Of a DNA stretch of 64,000 bases, positions 26,638 through 35,154 are shown one piece after another. Position 1 is the first letter of the stretch; each line of letters begins with the position of its first letter. The stretch comes from Prochlorococcus sp. AG-347-O22 (lineage in GTDB: Bacteria; Cyanobacteriota; Cyanobacteriia; PCC-6307; Cyanobiaceae): positions 88,803-152,802 of the forward strand of contig QCCX01000003.1 of the NCBI GenBank assembly GCA_003278845.1. The letters are read 5' to 3'. The notes below the pieces were generated by a model. It worked only from the letters and a program-made list of their open reading frames with translations. It was not told the DNA's origin and ran no database searches. A program made the position numbers and the translations under genes.

Positions 26638-27681
26638 TTAAATATCTTTAAATGATTCTTTGATTAAAACCTGTATTACTACAGCTAATGGAAGAGATAG
26701 AATTAAGCCTAATGGACCAAAAATGAAAGTAAATCCAAATTGTGAAATTAATGTTAGGCCAGGAAGTAAGTTTGCTTTTTTCTTCATTATCGATGGCATT
26801 ATTATATAGCTTTCAATATTTTGAATAATTACATATGCTCCTAATACGGCCAGTGGCTTCCAAAAATTATCTAGTAGTGCAATTGAGATAGGAAATATAC
26901 CACTAATAACTGGGCCTATATTTGGAATTACATTAAGAACCATAGCTATTAAAGCATTTGAGACAACGTACTTGACATCTAATATAGACAAAACTATTAA
27001 TGATAATAGACCTACTGATAATGAGCTTATGACCATTGAAAAGGTCCAATTTGCTAATGCAACATTGCATTTTTCCAAAATATTTCTAAATTTGTTGCGA
27101 TAATTTTTTGGAATTAATAGAAGTATATTTTCTTTGTATTGTTTTGGCTCAATAGAAATCATCAAACTAACTGCTAATACGAATATTAATTTCAAAAGAC
27201 CTGATCCCAGATTCCCCGCTATATTTATTAAATTCCTAAAACTTTCTTGAATGGCTTTTGCAATAGTTGAGGCATCTGGGATGGTAACTACATTATTTAT
27301 AAGACTGAATATGTCTATAACATTCTCTGATTTTTCGCCATAAAATAGGCTATTAAATTTGTTCAGATTTGTATTAATCAAAATATTTATTTTTGATAAA
27401 CCATTTGGAATATCAACTAATATTTCATTGAATTCTTTTATAAACGGAGGCAATACAAGAATAAAAATAGTAAATATTATTACTGATATAATAGTTAAGA
27501 CAAAAAACAAAGAAAGCGATCGGGGGATTTTCAATCCCTTTTGCATTTGATTACATAAATTACAAACAATATTTGAAATTACTAAAGAACAAATAATTAA
27601 GAGTAGAAAATCTCTTAAAGTCCATATTATTAACGAGGTGATTAAAATTACAACTAACTTGAAATATGATGAACTATTCAA
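26638..27681 (-). CDS. AI-2E family transporter (PerM-like membrane protein)
   Basis: A 347-residue membrane protein of the AI-2E/PerM/UPF0118 family. It has two or three N-terminal spans, a long extra-membrane helical stretch (about 80-150) and then further spans with the family blocks ALIAMVLNVIPNIGPVISG and ESYIIMPSIMKKKANLLPGLTLI. Members export small molecules or ions (quorum signal or Na+/H+); which applies here is unknown. It is convergent with the secDF cluster and followed upstream by psb28. Confidence 0.88.
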   Translation of the reverse strand: MNSSSYFKLVVILITSLIIWTLRDFLLLIICSLVISNIVCNLCNQMQKGLKIPRSLSLFFVLTIISVIIFTIFILVLPPFIKEFNEILVDIPNGLSKINILINTNLNKFNSLFYGEKSENVIDIFSLINNVVTIPDASTIAKAIQESFRNLINIAGNLGSGLLKLIFVLAVSLMISIEPKQYKENILLLIPKNYRNKFRNILEKCNVALANWTFSMVISSLSVGLLSLIVLSILDVKYVVSNALIAMVLNVIPNIGPVISGIFPISIALLDNFWKPLAVLGAYVIIQNIESYIIMPSIMKKKANLLPGLTLISQFGFTFIFGPLGLILSLPLAVVIQVLIKESFKDI

Positions 27682-27694
27682 TTTTCAAAATATT

Positions 27695-28048
27695 CTACTT
27701 CTTCTCAGAATATCCTAATCCATTTGATTTGGCATAACTATTTGCAAATCTCATAAATCTATCAAAGTCTGATGTGTTCTTCCAAATATAAACTGCTTCT
27801 AAAAATATGGGTTCTCCATCAACAAACTTTACTTTAACTTCCCTAGTTAGTATTTCACCTTCGGAATCGATCATTCTCATACCTGTGATTTCTCCGTCTG
27901 TAATTGAAGATAATGCCTGAGGCTTTTCGAACAAAAATAATGCTTGGCCGGTGTTGCCGTCCTTACTCCTAGTCAGTCTTATTTCAGGCACTACTGGTTC
28001 ATCAGTTCCTTCGTAAAATTGTATTTTTGCATTCTTATTTGCTGTCAT
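27695..28048 (-). CDS. psb28: photosystem II assembly protein Psb28
   Basis: Psb28 (once called PsbW in cyanobacteria) binds transiently to photosystem II assembly intermediates near CP47 and helps link assembly to chlorophyll synthesis. The 117-residue sequence shows the family start [21 protein letters not shown], then NGTGQ-like [13 protein letters not shown], and the C-terminal [23 protein letters not shown]. It is soluble, without a signal or span. It stands alone between the PerM-like gene and mnmH on the minus strand. Confidence 0.95.
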   Translation of the reverse strand: MTANKNAKIQFYEGTDEPVVPEIRLTRSKDGNTGQALFLFEKPQALSSITDGEITGMRMIDSEGEILTREVKVKFVDGEPIFLEAVYIWKNTSDFDRFMRFANSYAKSNGLGYSEKK

Positions 28049-28108
28049 AATATTCGATTGATAATATTTTATCTTAGGAAATAATTTTCACATTCGTTTG
28101 TAATTATT

Positions 28109-29152
28109 TCACAAAACATTATTTATTAATTCTAGAATCTTTTCATCATATTTTTTGTCGGTTAAATCTAATAACTTTATATTTGTTTTGCCAACCTTTT
28201 CATATTCATAACACTTGTCGTAATAATCTAAAACTGCTCTGCAAACTAAGTCCCATTTCTCACTATTAATTGATTCAAGAGCTATTTTTGTTCTCTGTGG
28301 TCCTAATCTTTTTTTTATCCTTAATACAGATTCTTGGAGTTCTTCTTTCTTAAAAACGCTATAAGTATCTATCAACTCATCTAACCTATTAGATTCGCTC
28401 CTTAAAATCTCAATTCTCCTAGAATCTTTCATCTGATTGAAGAATTCATGAGGTATTTTGCATTTACCTATATTTGCACTTTCAGCTTCTACAAAAATAT
28501 TATTAGAACGAATAAAAGAATTTAATTTTTCTGCAATCATATTTTCAAATTTTTCATTTGAAGGTTGTTCTTTCATTCCTAAACCCCCAAATGTACTTCC
28601 TCTATGACAAGCAAATCCTTCAAGATCAATAGTTTGATATTTATATTTTTCTAGTAATGATAATAACCTTGTCTTCCCTGTTCCTGTTTTTCCTCCAATA
28701 ACTACAATGTTCAACTTTTTCGAAAAACTATCTAATACCCATCTTCTATAAATTTTGTATCCTCCATTTAGTGTAACGAGATTTAATTTAAATTTTCCGA
28801 GTAACCAAGCAATACTTTGTGACCGCATACCTCCTCTAGAGCAATATATTCTGATAAACAAATCATTATTATTTTTTTTAGTAGTAGTTTTATAAGAGTC
28901 AATACTCATGAATAAATTATCAAGAAGTAATTCGGTTTTTTTTTCAAAAAATTTTAATCCTTCTATTACTGCTTTTTTTCTTCCTTCTTTTTTATAAATC
29001 GTCCCAATTATTGATCTCTCATCATTATCAAATAGTGGAATGTTAATAGAATTAGGCATGTGTCCTTTATAATATTCACCTGGGCTCCTAACATCTATAA
29101 GTGGTCCTTTAAAACTTCTAAATTTCTCTAGTTCTTTTCTTTTGAAATACAT
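28109..29152 (-). CDS. mnmH: tRNA 2-selenouridine synthase MnmH (SelU/YbbB)
   Basis: MnmH replaces sulfur by selenium in 2-thiouridine at the wobble position of some tRNAs, through a geranylated intermediate. An N-terminal rhodanese domain (IDVRSPGEYYKGHMPNSINIP) carries the active Cys104 in YCSRGGMRSQSIAWLL. A C-terminal P-loop domain has GGKTGTGKT (153-161) and LEGFACHRGSTFGGLG. The length of 347 aa is standard. The selD selenophosphate synthase is not in the window, so selenium use cannot be judged here. Confidence 0.93.
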   Translation of the reverse strand: MYFKRKELEKFRSFKGPLIDVRSPGEYYKGHMPNSINIPLFDNDERSIIGTIYKKEGRKKAVIEGLKFFEKKTELLLDNLFMSIDSYKTTTKKNNNDLFIRIYCSRGGMRSQSIAWLLGKFKLNLVTLNGGYKIYRRWVLDSFSKKLNIVVIGGKTGTGKTRLLSLLEKYKYQTIDLEGFACHRGSTFGGLGMKEQPSNEKFENMIAEKLNSFIRSNNIFVEAESANIGKCKIPHEFFNQMKDSRRIEILRSESNRLDELIDTYSVFKKEELQESVLRIKKRLGPQRTKIALESINSEKWDLVCRAVLDYYDKCYEYEKVGKTNIKLLDLTDKKYDEKILELINNVL

Positions 29153-29185
29153 GGATAGTTTTTAATTTTTGATGGATTTTTTAAA

Positions 29186-29905
29186 ATGAATAACAAAGAA
29201 CAAGATAACTATAGTAATGCTACATTAGATCTGATAAAAAAATTTGTAGATTCCAATCAAAGAAAAAGAATAAATTCATTATCTCAAATAGAATCTGAAG
29301 TCGAAAATATTTTTAATCTTGGCTCTTCAATTTTTGATATCTTTGATAATGAAGGAGATGATTGGGCGGCTGGTTGGATATTACAAGTTTTAAAAAAATT
29401 TAAGCCTGAATTCTTTGAAAACTCTAAATTCAATAATTGGTTTAATACATATTCAGATATTGGTATTAATTATAAGGATTTGCAATTGATGTTGGTTGAG
29501 CAAAAATTTGAAGAGGCAGATAGATTAACAAGTTCATACTTGCGCAAATTAGCTGGAAAATTAGCTGAGAAACGTGGATATGTTTTCTATAGTGAAGTTA
29601 AGAATATGTCAGGTAAAGATCTACAAACAATAGACAGATTATGGACTATTTATTCAACTGGTAGATTTGGATTCTCAATTCAAGCAAAGATATTAAAATC
29701 AGTAGGGAAAAAATATGAATTAATGTGGCCGAAAATAGGTTGGAAAAAAGAGGGCTTATGGACTAGATATCCTGGATCTTTTCTTTGGTCATTGGATGCT
29801 CCTGATGGACATATGCCTTTAATAAATCAACTAAGAGGAGTAAGACTTATGGACTCCATCCTTAAGCATCCTGCTATTGCAGAGAGACATAATAATATTC
29901 TTTAA
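29186..29905 (+). CDS. gun4: GUN4-domain protein (Mg-chelatase activator)
   Basis: GUN4 binds protoporphyrin IX and Mg-protoporphyrin and stimulates magnesium chelatase at the entry to chlorophyll synthesis. The 239-residue protein has a helical N-terminal domain (about 1-85) and the GUN4 core, seen in LSSYLRKLAGKLAEKRGYVF-like text, DLQTIDRLWTIYSTGRFGFS, and the binding-loop region LWTRYPGSFLWSLDAPDGHMP. It diverges from mnmH with a 33 bp gap. Cyanobacteria can have several GUN4-like proteins, so orthology to the main one is probable, not certain. Confidence 0.9.
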   Translation: MNNKEQDNYSNATLDLIKKFVDSNQRKRINSLSQIESEVENIFNLGSSIFDIFDNEGDDWAAGWILQVLKKFKPEFFENSKFNNWFNTYSDIGINYKDLQLMLVEQKFEEADRLTSSYLRKLAGKLAEKRGYVFYSEVKNMSGKDLQTIDRLWTIYSTGRFGFSIQAKILKSVGKKYELMWPKIGWKKEGLWTRYPGSFLWSLDAPDGHMPLINQLRGVRLMDSILKHPAIAERHNNIL

Positions 29906-29953
29906 ATTGAGGTATTTAATAAGTTAAAATTAAGACAGTATCAAAATATTATT

Positions 29954-30388
29954 ATGTCCTTAACTCGGGGCAAAAATATTTTAAAAAAATTTTTTAAAAG
30001 ACCAAAGATTAACTGGTCAAACTACGAATTCGAATCATCATTACAGTTAAATGAATTTGTCGATCAATTATTAGAACCTATCAAAAATTCTCAATCAACC
30101 TATCTTATAAAACTTGGTTTACATGAAGCATTAGTTAACGCAGTAAAACATGGAAATAAATTAGATCCAAAAAAAAATATCAGAGTAAGAAGAATAATTA
30201 CTCCTAATTGGTGTGTTTGGCAAATTCAAGATCAAGGTAATGGTTTAGAAATAAAAAAAAGAGATTATAAATTACCAAAAAAAATAAGTAGTGTAAATGG
30301 CCGTGGCCTATACATTATTAATGAATGTTTTGATGACATTAGATGGAGTAGTAAAGGTAATAGGCTTCAGTTGGCTTTAAAAAGGTGA
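29954..30388 (+). CDS. RsbW-like HATPase anti-sigma regulatory kinase
   Basis: A 144-residue single-domain GHKL ATPase resembling RsbW/SpoIIAB anti-sigma kinases. The N-box is LHEALVNAVKHGN, the G1 box QDQGNGLEI and the G2 box NGRGLYIINECFD; no sensor or dimerisation domain is attached. Such kinases phosphorylate STAS antagonists and hold sigma factors or other partners. A candidate antagonist is the STAS protein at 5.6 kb, but the two genes are 24 kb apart. The 3' end overlaps a convergent gene by 22 bp. Confidence 0.85.
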   Translation: MSLTRGKNILKKFFKRPKINWSNYEFESSLQLNEFVDQLLEPIKNSQSTYLIKLGLHEALVNAVKHGNKLDPKKNIRVRRIITPNWCVWQIQDQGNGLEIKKRDYKLPKKISSVNGRGLYIINECFDDIRWSSKGNRLQLALKR

Positions 30389-30630
30389 TTTTTACTGGGG
30401 CAAGGTTGATCTACATTAATTTCTTTTAACCATTTAATACTTTCTTCTAAATACTCAATAGTTTCCTTTTCATTACAAGAAATAATTAAGTGACATAATC
30501 CCGCAGTAATTAGTTCTGCAGATCTTTTATATTTATTTCCTTTATCTTTATGCCATTTAGAATGATCAATTTTTAGTTTGTCATTAATACTTTGAACAAG
30601 CTGAACAGTATCTTTATCCCAATAGGTCAT
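30367..30630 (-). CDS. small conserved cyanobacterial protein (probably DUF6439)
   Basis: An 87-residue soluble, helical protein: LVQSINDKLKIDHSKWHKDKGN, then a helix AELITAGLCHLIIS, then EESIKWLKEINVDQPCPSKNH. The WHxxKGN and CPS-type ending look like a small family seen in marine Synechococcus and Prochlorococcus, which I believe is DUF6439; I cannot verify this. Function unknown. Its end overlaps the RsbW-like gene tail to tail by 22 bp. Confidence 0.6.
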   Translation of the reverse strand: MTYWDKDTVQLVQSINDKLKIDHSKWHKDKGNKYKRSAELITAGLCHLIISCNEKETIEYLEESIKWLKEINVDQPCPSKNHLFKAN

Positions 30631-30642
30631 AGGAGTTTTTAT

Positions 30643-31698
30643 TTACTTTACAGCAGACCATACTTTGGTCATAAAAAAGGAATTTGATTTTACATCTTTA
30701 AACCCTACATCTTCAATTTTAGAGTCTATATCCTCTTTTATATAATCACAGTAAAAAGGCTCATGAAAAGATTTATAGAAGTTTTCCATTACGGATGTAA
30801 AGTCAGGTGAATCACTTATTTGAATTGAATCAGCTAATACTAATATCCCTCCAGGTTCAAGAACTCTAAAAAATTCATTTAATACTTTCGCTCTAATTGT
30901 TCGAGGTAATTCATGAAATAAGTAAACACAAGAAATACATTGATAACTATCATTTTCAAAAGGTAATTCTTCAGCGTTACCTTTTATTAACTGAATTAAA
31001 TCTCCATCTAAATCTGAAATATACCTACTTGCCTCTTTTAAGTATGAATCAGATAAGTCAAGTCCTGTAATTTTTTCTTTAGGAAATGCCGCTCTTAATT
31101 GTTTTAATGTTCTTCCTGATCCTGTAGCCACATCAAGTATATTTATGGAACTTTTTTTTCTGTCGTTAAAAGTTTCAAGTCCTTCTTTTAATGGCTTAAT
31201 TATTCTTCTCCTCATTGAGTCAGCACTTCCATTAAAAAGTATCTCCACTTGTAGGTCATAAATGCTAGCTGAAAAATCTGATAAATAACCATCTGTTTGA
31301 TGATGAAAATTTCTCAAGTAATATTGAGGATAATTATCTTTATCAATAGATTTTGGAAGATCATCAAAGTTTTGTTTTCTGCGTCTATCCCATGTATTAG
31401 GCATGTCGAGCCAAATTTTAGGATATTGAGTTAAATATCTAAGCCATGGTTCGTCAAATAATAATTTTTTTGGATATATATTTTTTTCTGCATCATTCCA
31501 ATCTTCTTCTCTTAAAAGATCCATTGAATTTTGGATTTGCATTAAAAGATCCTTATCTATATCAAAATTTTCAAGCTTTGAATCGGGAAGAATAAAATTC
31601 ATTAATCTTGAACTGATCTGCTTGTGAGCAAAACCTGCAATGCTTTTACTTTGTTGTAACGTTTTATATGCAATTTTTGAAATAGAATCTCTAGCCAT
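30643..31698 (-). CDS. class I SAM-dependent methyltransferase, UbiE/ubiquinone-type fold
   Basis: A 351-residue protein. The C-terminal two thirds hold a Rossmann methylase with motif I ILDVATGSGRTLKQL, the acidic end of strand 2 in ITGLDLSDSYLKEA, and VYLFHELPRTIRAKVLNEFFRVLEPGGILVLAD. The N-terminal 130 residues are helical with a Trp-rich segment (EPWLRYLTQYPKIWLDMP) and set it apart from plain UbiE. The substrate is unknown; a quinone or lipid role is only a guess. It precedes the DUF6439-like gene by 12 bp. Confidence 0.85.
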   Translation of the reverse strand: MARDSISKIAYKTLQQSKSIAGFAHKQISSRLMNFILPDSKLENFDIDKDLLMQIQNSMDLLREEDWNDAEKNIYPKKLLFDEPWLRYLTQYPKIWLDMPNTWDRRRKQNFDDLPKSIDKDNYPQYYLRNFHHQTDGYLSDFSASIYDLQVEILFNGSADSMRRRIIKPLKEGLETFNDRKKSSINILDVATGSGRTLKQLRAAFPKEKITGLDLSDSYLKEASRYISDLDGDLIQLIKGNAEELPFENDSYQCISCVYLFHELPRTIRAKVLNEFFRVLEPGGILVLADSIQISDSPDFTSVMENFYKSFHEPFYCDYIKEDIDSKIEDVGFKDVKSNSFFMTKVWSAVK

Positions 31699-31726
31699 TT
31701 TTTAATTTATATATCTATATTCCAAC

Positions 31727-31774
31727 AAAAAAAAAATCAATTTGAGAATATTTTGTGATATTTCTCAAATTGAT
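31727..31774 (-). terminator. intrinsic terminator of glnA
   Basis: On the minus strand, 27 bp after the glnA stop, a 13 bp perfect stem (ATCAATTTGAGAA pairing with TTCTCAAATTGAT, arms at 31762-31774 and 31736-31748) closes a 13 nt loop and runs into ten T residues (31736-31727). This is the clearest Rho-independent terminator in the window and fits heavy transcription of glnA. Confidence 0.85.
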
Positions 31775-31800
31775 TAATTTAAACTAATGAGTTGTTTTAA

Positions 31801-33222
31801 TTATGCATCGTAATACATGAAGAATTCATGCGGATGAGGCCTTTGTCTTAGTTGTTGCACCTCTTCGTATTTTATATCGATAAAGTTATCAATAAAATCT
31901 TCAGTAAATACGCCACCAGCTAATAGATAATCCTTATCTGCTTTTAACGCATTAAGGGAATCATTTAGAGAGGAAGGTACCGTATCAATTTTTGCAAGTT
32001 CATCAGCTGGAAGTTCGAATAAATCTACATCTACTCCGTCACCAGGATCAATTTGATTTTTGATTCCATCAATACCAGCTAGCATCATTACAGAGAACGC
32101 CAAGTAAGGGTTTGCAAGTGCATCGCCTGATCTGAATTCTAATCTTTTAGCCTTAGGGCTTGGACCTGTTAAAGGTATTCTTACTGCAGCTGATCTATTA
32201 CCCTCAGAATAAACTAGATTTACAGGTGCTTCGAATCCTGGAACCAATCGTTTATAACTATTTGTAGTTGGGTTAGTAAATGCTAAAAATGATGGTGCAT
32301 GTTTAAGTATGCCTCCGATGTACCATCTTGCTGTTTGAGATAAATTTGCATATGCTCCTTCACCAAAGAATAGTGGCTGCCCACTCTTCCATAAACTTTG
32401 GTGAACATGCATTCCAGTTCCATTATCGTTGAAAACAGGCTTGGGCATAAATGTTGCCGTTTTCCCATATTTTTTAGCAACATTCCTTACAACGTATTTA
32501 TAAGTCATTACGTTATCAGCAGAATTTATTAACGAATCGAATTTCATTCCAAGTTCGTGTTGACCGGCACCTGCAACTTCATGGTGATGCTTTTCTGTGG
32601 GTATACCTAATTCACCCATTAAAAGTAGCATTTCAGATCTGATGTCTTGCGCAGTATCATTTGGAGAAACTGGGAAATAACCTTCTTTGTATTGGATCTT
32701 GTATCCTAAATTCCCACCTTCTTCAATTCTTCCTGTGTTCCATGGAGCTTCAATTGTATCTACACTGTAAAAGCAAGAACCTTCTTTAGAGTCGTATCTA
32801 ACATCATCAAATAAGAAGAATTCAGGTTCAGGCCCAAAAAATGCAGTATCAGCAATCCCAGTAGATTCTAAGTATTTTAAAGCCTTTTGAGCTAAAGATC
32901 TTGGGCATCTATCATAAGGCTCACCACTTCTAGGCTCTTGGATAGAGCAAATCATACTTAGAGTTTTATGTTTATAAAAAGGATCTATCCATGCAGTACT
33001 TGCATCAGGAACCATTGACATATCGGAGGCATTAATTGCTTTCCAACCTCTAATTGATGAACCATCAAATGCTAGACCTTCTGTAAATGAATCCTCTTCT
33101 ATCATGTCTGATGTAAGAGTTAAATGTTGCCATTTACCGTGGATGTCTGTGAATTTTAAATCGATGAGTTCAATCCCTTCGTCTTTAATTTGACTTAAAA
33201 CATCTTGTGGAGACTTAGACAT
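31801..33222 (-). CDS. glnA: glutamine synthetase type I
   Basis: GlnA joins ammonium to glutamate and is the entry point of nitrogen assimilation. Visible are the beta-grasp start [32 protein letters not shown], the ATP and metal blocks [12 protein letters not shown] and [25 protein letters not shown], and [10 protein letters not shown], plus the NPYLAF region that is adenylylated in enteric bacteria. I chose ATG 33222 (473 aa): an earlier in-frame start at 33279 would lie inside the predicted promoter, upstream of its start site. Confidence 0.98.
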   Translation of the reverse strand: MSKSPQDVLSQIKDEGIELIDLKFTDIHGKWQHLTLTSDMIEEDSFTEGLAFDGSSIRGWKAINASDMSMVPDASTAWIDPFYKHKTLSMICSIQEPRSGEPYDRCPRSLAQKALKYLESTGIADTAFFGPEPEFFLFDDVRYDSKEGSCFYSVDTIEAPWNTGRIEEGGNLGYKIQYKEGYFPVSPNDTAQDIRSEMLLLMGELGIPTEKHHHEVAGAGQHELGMKFDSLINSADNVMTYKYVVRNVAKKYGKTATFMPKPVFNDNGTGMHVHQSLWKSGQPLFFGEGAYANLSQTARWYIGGILKHAPSFLAFTNPTTNSYKRLVPGFEAPVNLVYSEGNRSAAVRIPLTGPSPKAKRLEFRSGDALANPYLAFSVMMLAGIDGIKNQIDPGDGVDVDLFELPADELAKIDTVPSSLNDSLNALKADKDYLLAGGVFTEDFIDNFIDIKYEEVQQLRQRPHPHEFFMYYDA

Positions 33223-33244
33223 AACTTTTGAAATACCTTCTATG

Positions 33245-33286
33245 AAATTAATAACTTGATGATTCTTATTATGTATCAAACGTAAC
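33245..33286 (-). promoter_or_regulatory. NtcA-type promoter of glnA
   Basis: On the minus strand, GTT-N8-TAC (33286-33273) departs from the NtcA consensus GTAN8TAC at one base. Exactly 22 nt later comes TAATTT (33250-33245), which fits the TAN3T -10 box. That spacing is the classic class II NtcA-activated architecture. It predicts transcription starting near 33238 and a leader of about 15 nt before the ATG at 33222, leaving no room for a leader riboswitch. Confidence 0.65.
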
Positions 33287-33436
33287 TTTTTTCAAGACTA
33301 GATGCCTTGTTTCAGTGTTTCAAGTCATAACTTTAATAAATATTTACTTAATTATTTAAATTGAATTAATTTCTATAAAAAAATATCGCTTAGAGGACGA
33401 AATTAGTTTAATTTAAAAGTAATTGAATGTAATTCT

Positions 33437-34621
33437 TTGACAGAAGCAAAACTTTTTCCAGCTTTAAATAAAGAGAATTTATCTCATTTTTCAAAGACTT
33501 ATGTTCCCTCCAGGCTTCTATTAGGACCTGGACCCTCAAATGCTCATCCAGAAGTCTTAAGCGCTCTTTCTTTGAACCCTATTGGTCATTTAGATGAAGC
33601 ATATATCTCATTGATGTCTGAAGTACAGCAACTTCTAAGATATACATGGCAATGTAATAATCGTCTTACTCTTCCAATGAGTGGTACTGGGAGTGCAGCT
33701 ATGGAAGCTTCGATAGCTAATTTTATAGAGGAAGGAGAAAAAATTCTTATCGCTAAAAAAGGATATTTTGGAGACAGACTTGTTGATATGGCAACAAGAT
33801 ATAAAGCAGATGTATCTGTTATTGAAAAACCTTGGGGTGAATCCTTTTCTTATGAAGAAATTAAGTATGAAATAGAAACTAAAAAACCAGCAATTTTTGC
33901 TATTGTCCATGCTGAAACATCTAGTGGTGTTTTACAACCTCTTGATGGTATTGGTGATATATGTAGAAAAAATAATTGCTTATTTTTAGTTGATGCAGTT
34001 ACTTCACTAGGCGCTTTAGAATTATTGATAGACGAATGGAAAATTGATCTAGCCTACAGTTGTAGTCAAAAGGGATTAAGTTGTCCCCCAGGATTAAGCC
34101 CTTTTACAATGAATAAAAGAGCTGAAGAAAAACTAAGTTCAAGAAAAACAAAAGTACCTAACTGGTATTTAGATTTATCTTTATTAAATAAATATTGGGG
34201 CTCTGATCGTGTTTACCATCATACTGCGCCAGTAAATATGAATTTTGCTATTCGTGAAGGTTTACGGTTAATTGCTAATGAGGGTTTAGAAAATGTTTGG
34301 ACTAGACATAATACTAATGCAAAGAAACTATGGAATGGTTTAGAAAAACTTGGAATGGAATTACATGTACCAGAGGATTATAGATTGCCAACTTTAACCA
34401 CAGTTAAAATACCTCCAGCAGTTGATGGGGATGGTTTTAGAAATCATCTCTTAAGAAACTTTGGAATTGAAATAGGAAATGGACTTGGAGAATTATCCGG
34501 CAAGGTGTGGCGTGTAGGGCTGATGGGCTTTAATTCATGTGATGAGAATGTTGACAGATTATTAAACTTATTTGATACTGAGCTAAAAAAATTTACTATT
34601 TTTGAGTCCTCAACTTTTTGA
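33437..34621 (+). CDS. class V aminotransferase (alanine/serine-glyoxylate type)
   Basis: A 394-residue PLP enzyme of the serine/alanine-glyoxylate aminotransferase group, which in phototrophs removes photorespiratory glyoxylate. Evidence: LLGPGPSNAHPEVL at the start, SGTGSAAMEA for phosphate binding, HAETSSGVLQPL, VDAVTSLGALEL, and PLP Lys212 in YSCSQKGLSCPPGL. Homologs were once mislabelled soluble hydrogenase subunit. The start is TTG at 33437 (MTEAKLF). It diverges from glnA, sharing a spacer of about 210 bp, and overlaps tadA tail to tail by 26 bp. Confidence 0.9.
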   Translation: MTEAKLFPALNKENLSHFSKTYVPSRLLLGPGPSNAHPEVLSALSLNPIGHLDEAYISLMSEVQQLLRYTWQCNNRLTLPMSGTGSAAMEASIANFIEEGEKILIAKKGYFGDRLVDMATRYKADVSVIEKPWGESFSYEEIKYEIETKKPAIFAIVHAETSSGVLQPLDGIGDICRKNNCLFLVDAVTSLGALELLIDEWKIDLAYSCSQKGLSCPPGLSPFTMNKRAEEKLSSRKTKVPNWYLDLSLLNKYWGSDRVYHHTAPVNMNFAIREGLRLIANEGLENVWTRHNTNAKKLWNGLEKLGMELHVPEDYRLPTLTTVKIPPAVDGDGFRNHLLRNFGIEIGNGLGELSGKVWRVGLMGFNSCDENVDRLLNLFDTELKKFTIFESSTF

Positions 34622-35111
34622 ACCAAATCTGTAAGATTTGACTGCATTCATCCTCTAGAATACCTCCAATTATTTCCATTTTGTGATGAGCACTTTCATG
34701 TTTTGATAAGTCAATAGATCCACCTAATCCACCTCTTTTCTTATCGTAAGCTCCGAAAATAACTTTACCCATACGCGCTTGAATAAGAGCTGAGGAACAC
34801 ATGGTACAAGGTTCTAAATTTGTGATAATAGTACATTCATTAAATCTCCAATCATTTTTTATTAGAGATGCCTGTCTGAGTGCCATTATCTCAGAATGAC
34901 CTAATGGGTCTTTATTTATATTCCTCCTGTTCACCCCTCTACCGATACATCTTCCTCTCTCGTCTAAAATTAATGAACAAATTGGTAGTTCATATTTTCC
35001 AATTTCTTTGGCTCTTCTTAATATCGAATTCATCAACAATGAGTATTTTGAATTATTTGTTTTGTTTTGTTTATCTTTACTACTATTTCCATTTTCAAAA
35101 ATATATCTCAT
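34596..35111 (-). CDS. tadA: tRNA-specific adenosine deaminase TadA
   Basis: TadA converts the wobble adenosine of tRNA-Arg(ACG) to inosine. The zinc-deaminase motifs are HSE (His72, catalytic Glu74) and PCTMC (Cys102, Cys105), with the conserved LEPCTMCSSALIQARM and GGSIDLS-type ending. A polar N-terminal extension of about 26 residues precedes the fold; Met27 (MNSILRRA) is an alternative start close to the usual one. Its 3' end overlaps the aminotransferase gene. Confidence 0.92.
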   Translation of the reverse strand: MRYIFENGNSSKDKQNKTNNSKYSLLMNSILRRAKEIGKYELPICSLILDERGRCIGRGVNRRNINKDPLGHSEIMALRQASLIKNDWRFNECTIITNLEPCTMCSSALIQARMGKVIFGAYDKKRGGLGGSIDLSKHESAHHKMEIIGGILEDECSQILQIWFKKLRTQK

Positions 35112-35154
35112 TTATCAATATTGAGAATAGAATTATTAATAGATATCTTATCTG

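Noticed and set aside
33223..33279. Longer N-terminus for glnA
   Set aside because: The predicted NtcA promoter and its -10 lie inside it, so this part is probably not transcribed.
33223..33436. Possible glutamine riboswitch (glnA RNA motif) before glnA
   Set aside because: The predicted leader is about 15 nt and I see no conserved motif of that riboswitch class.
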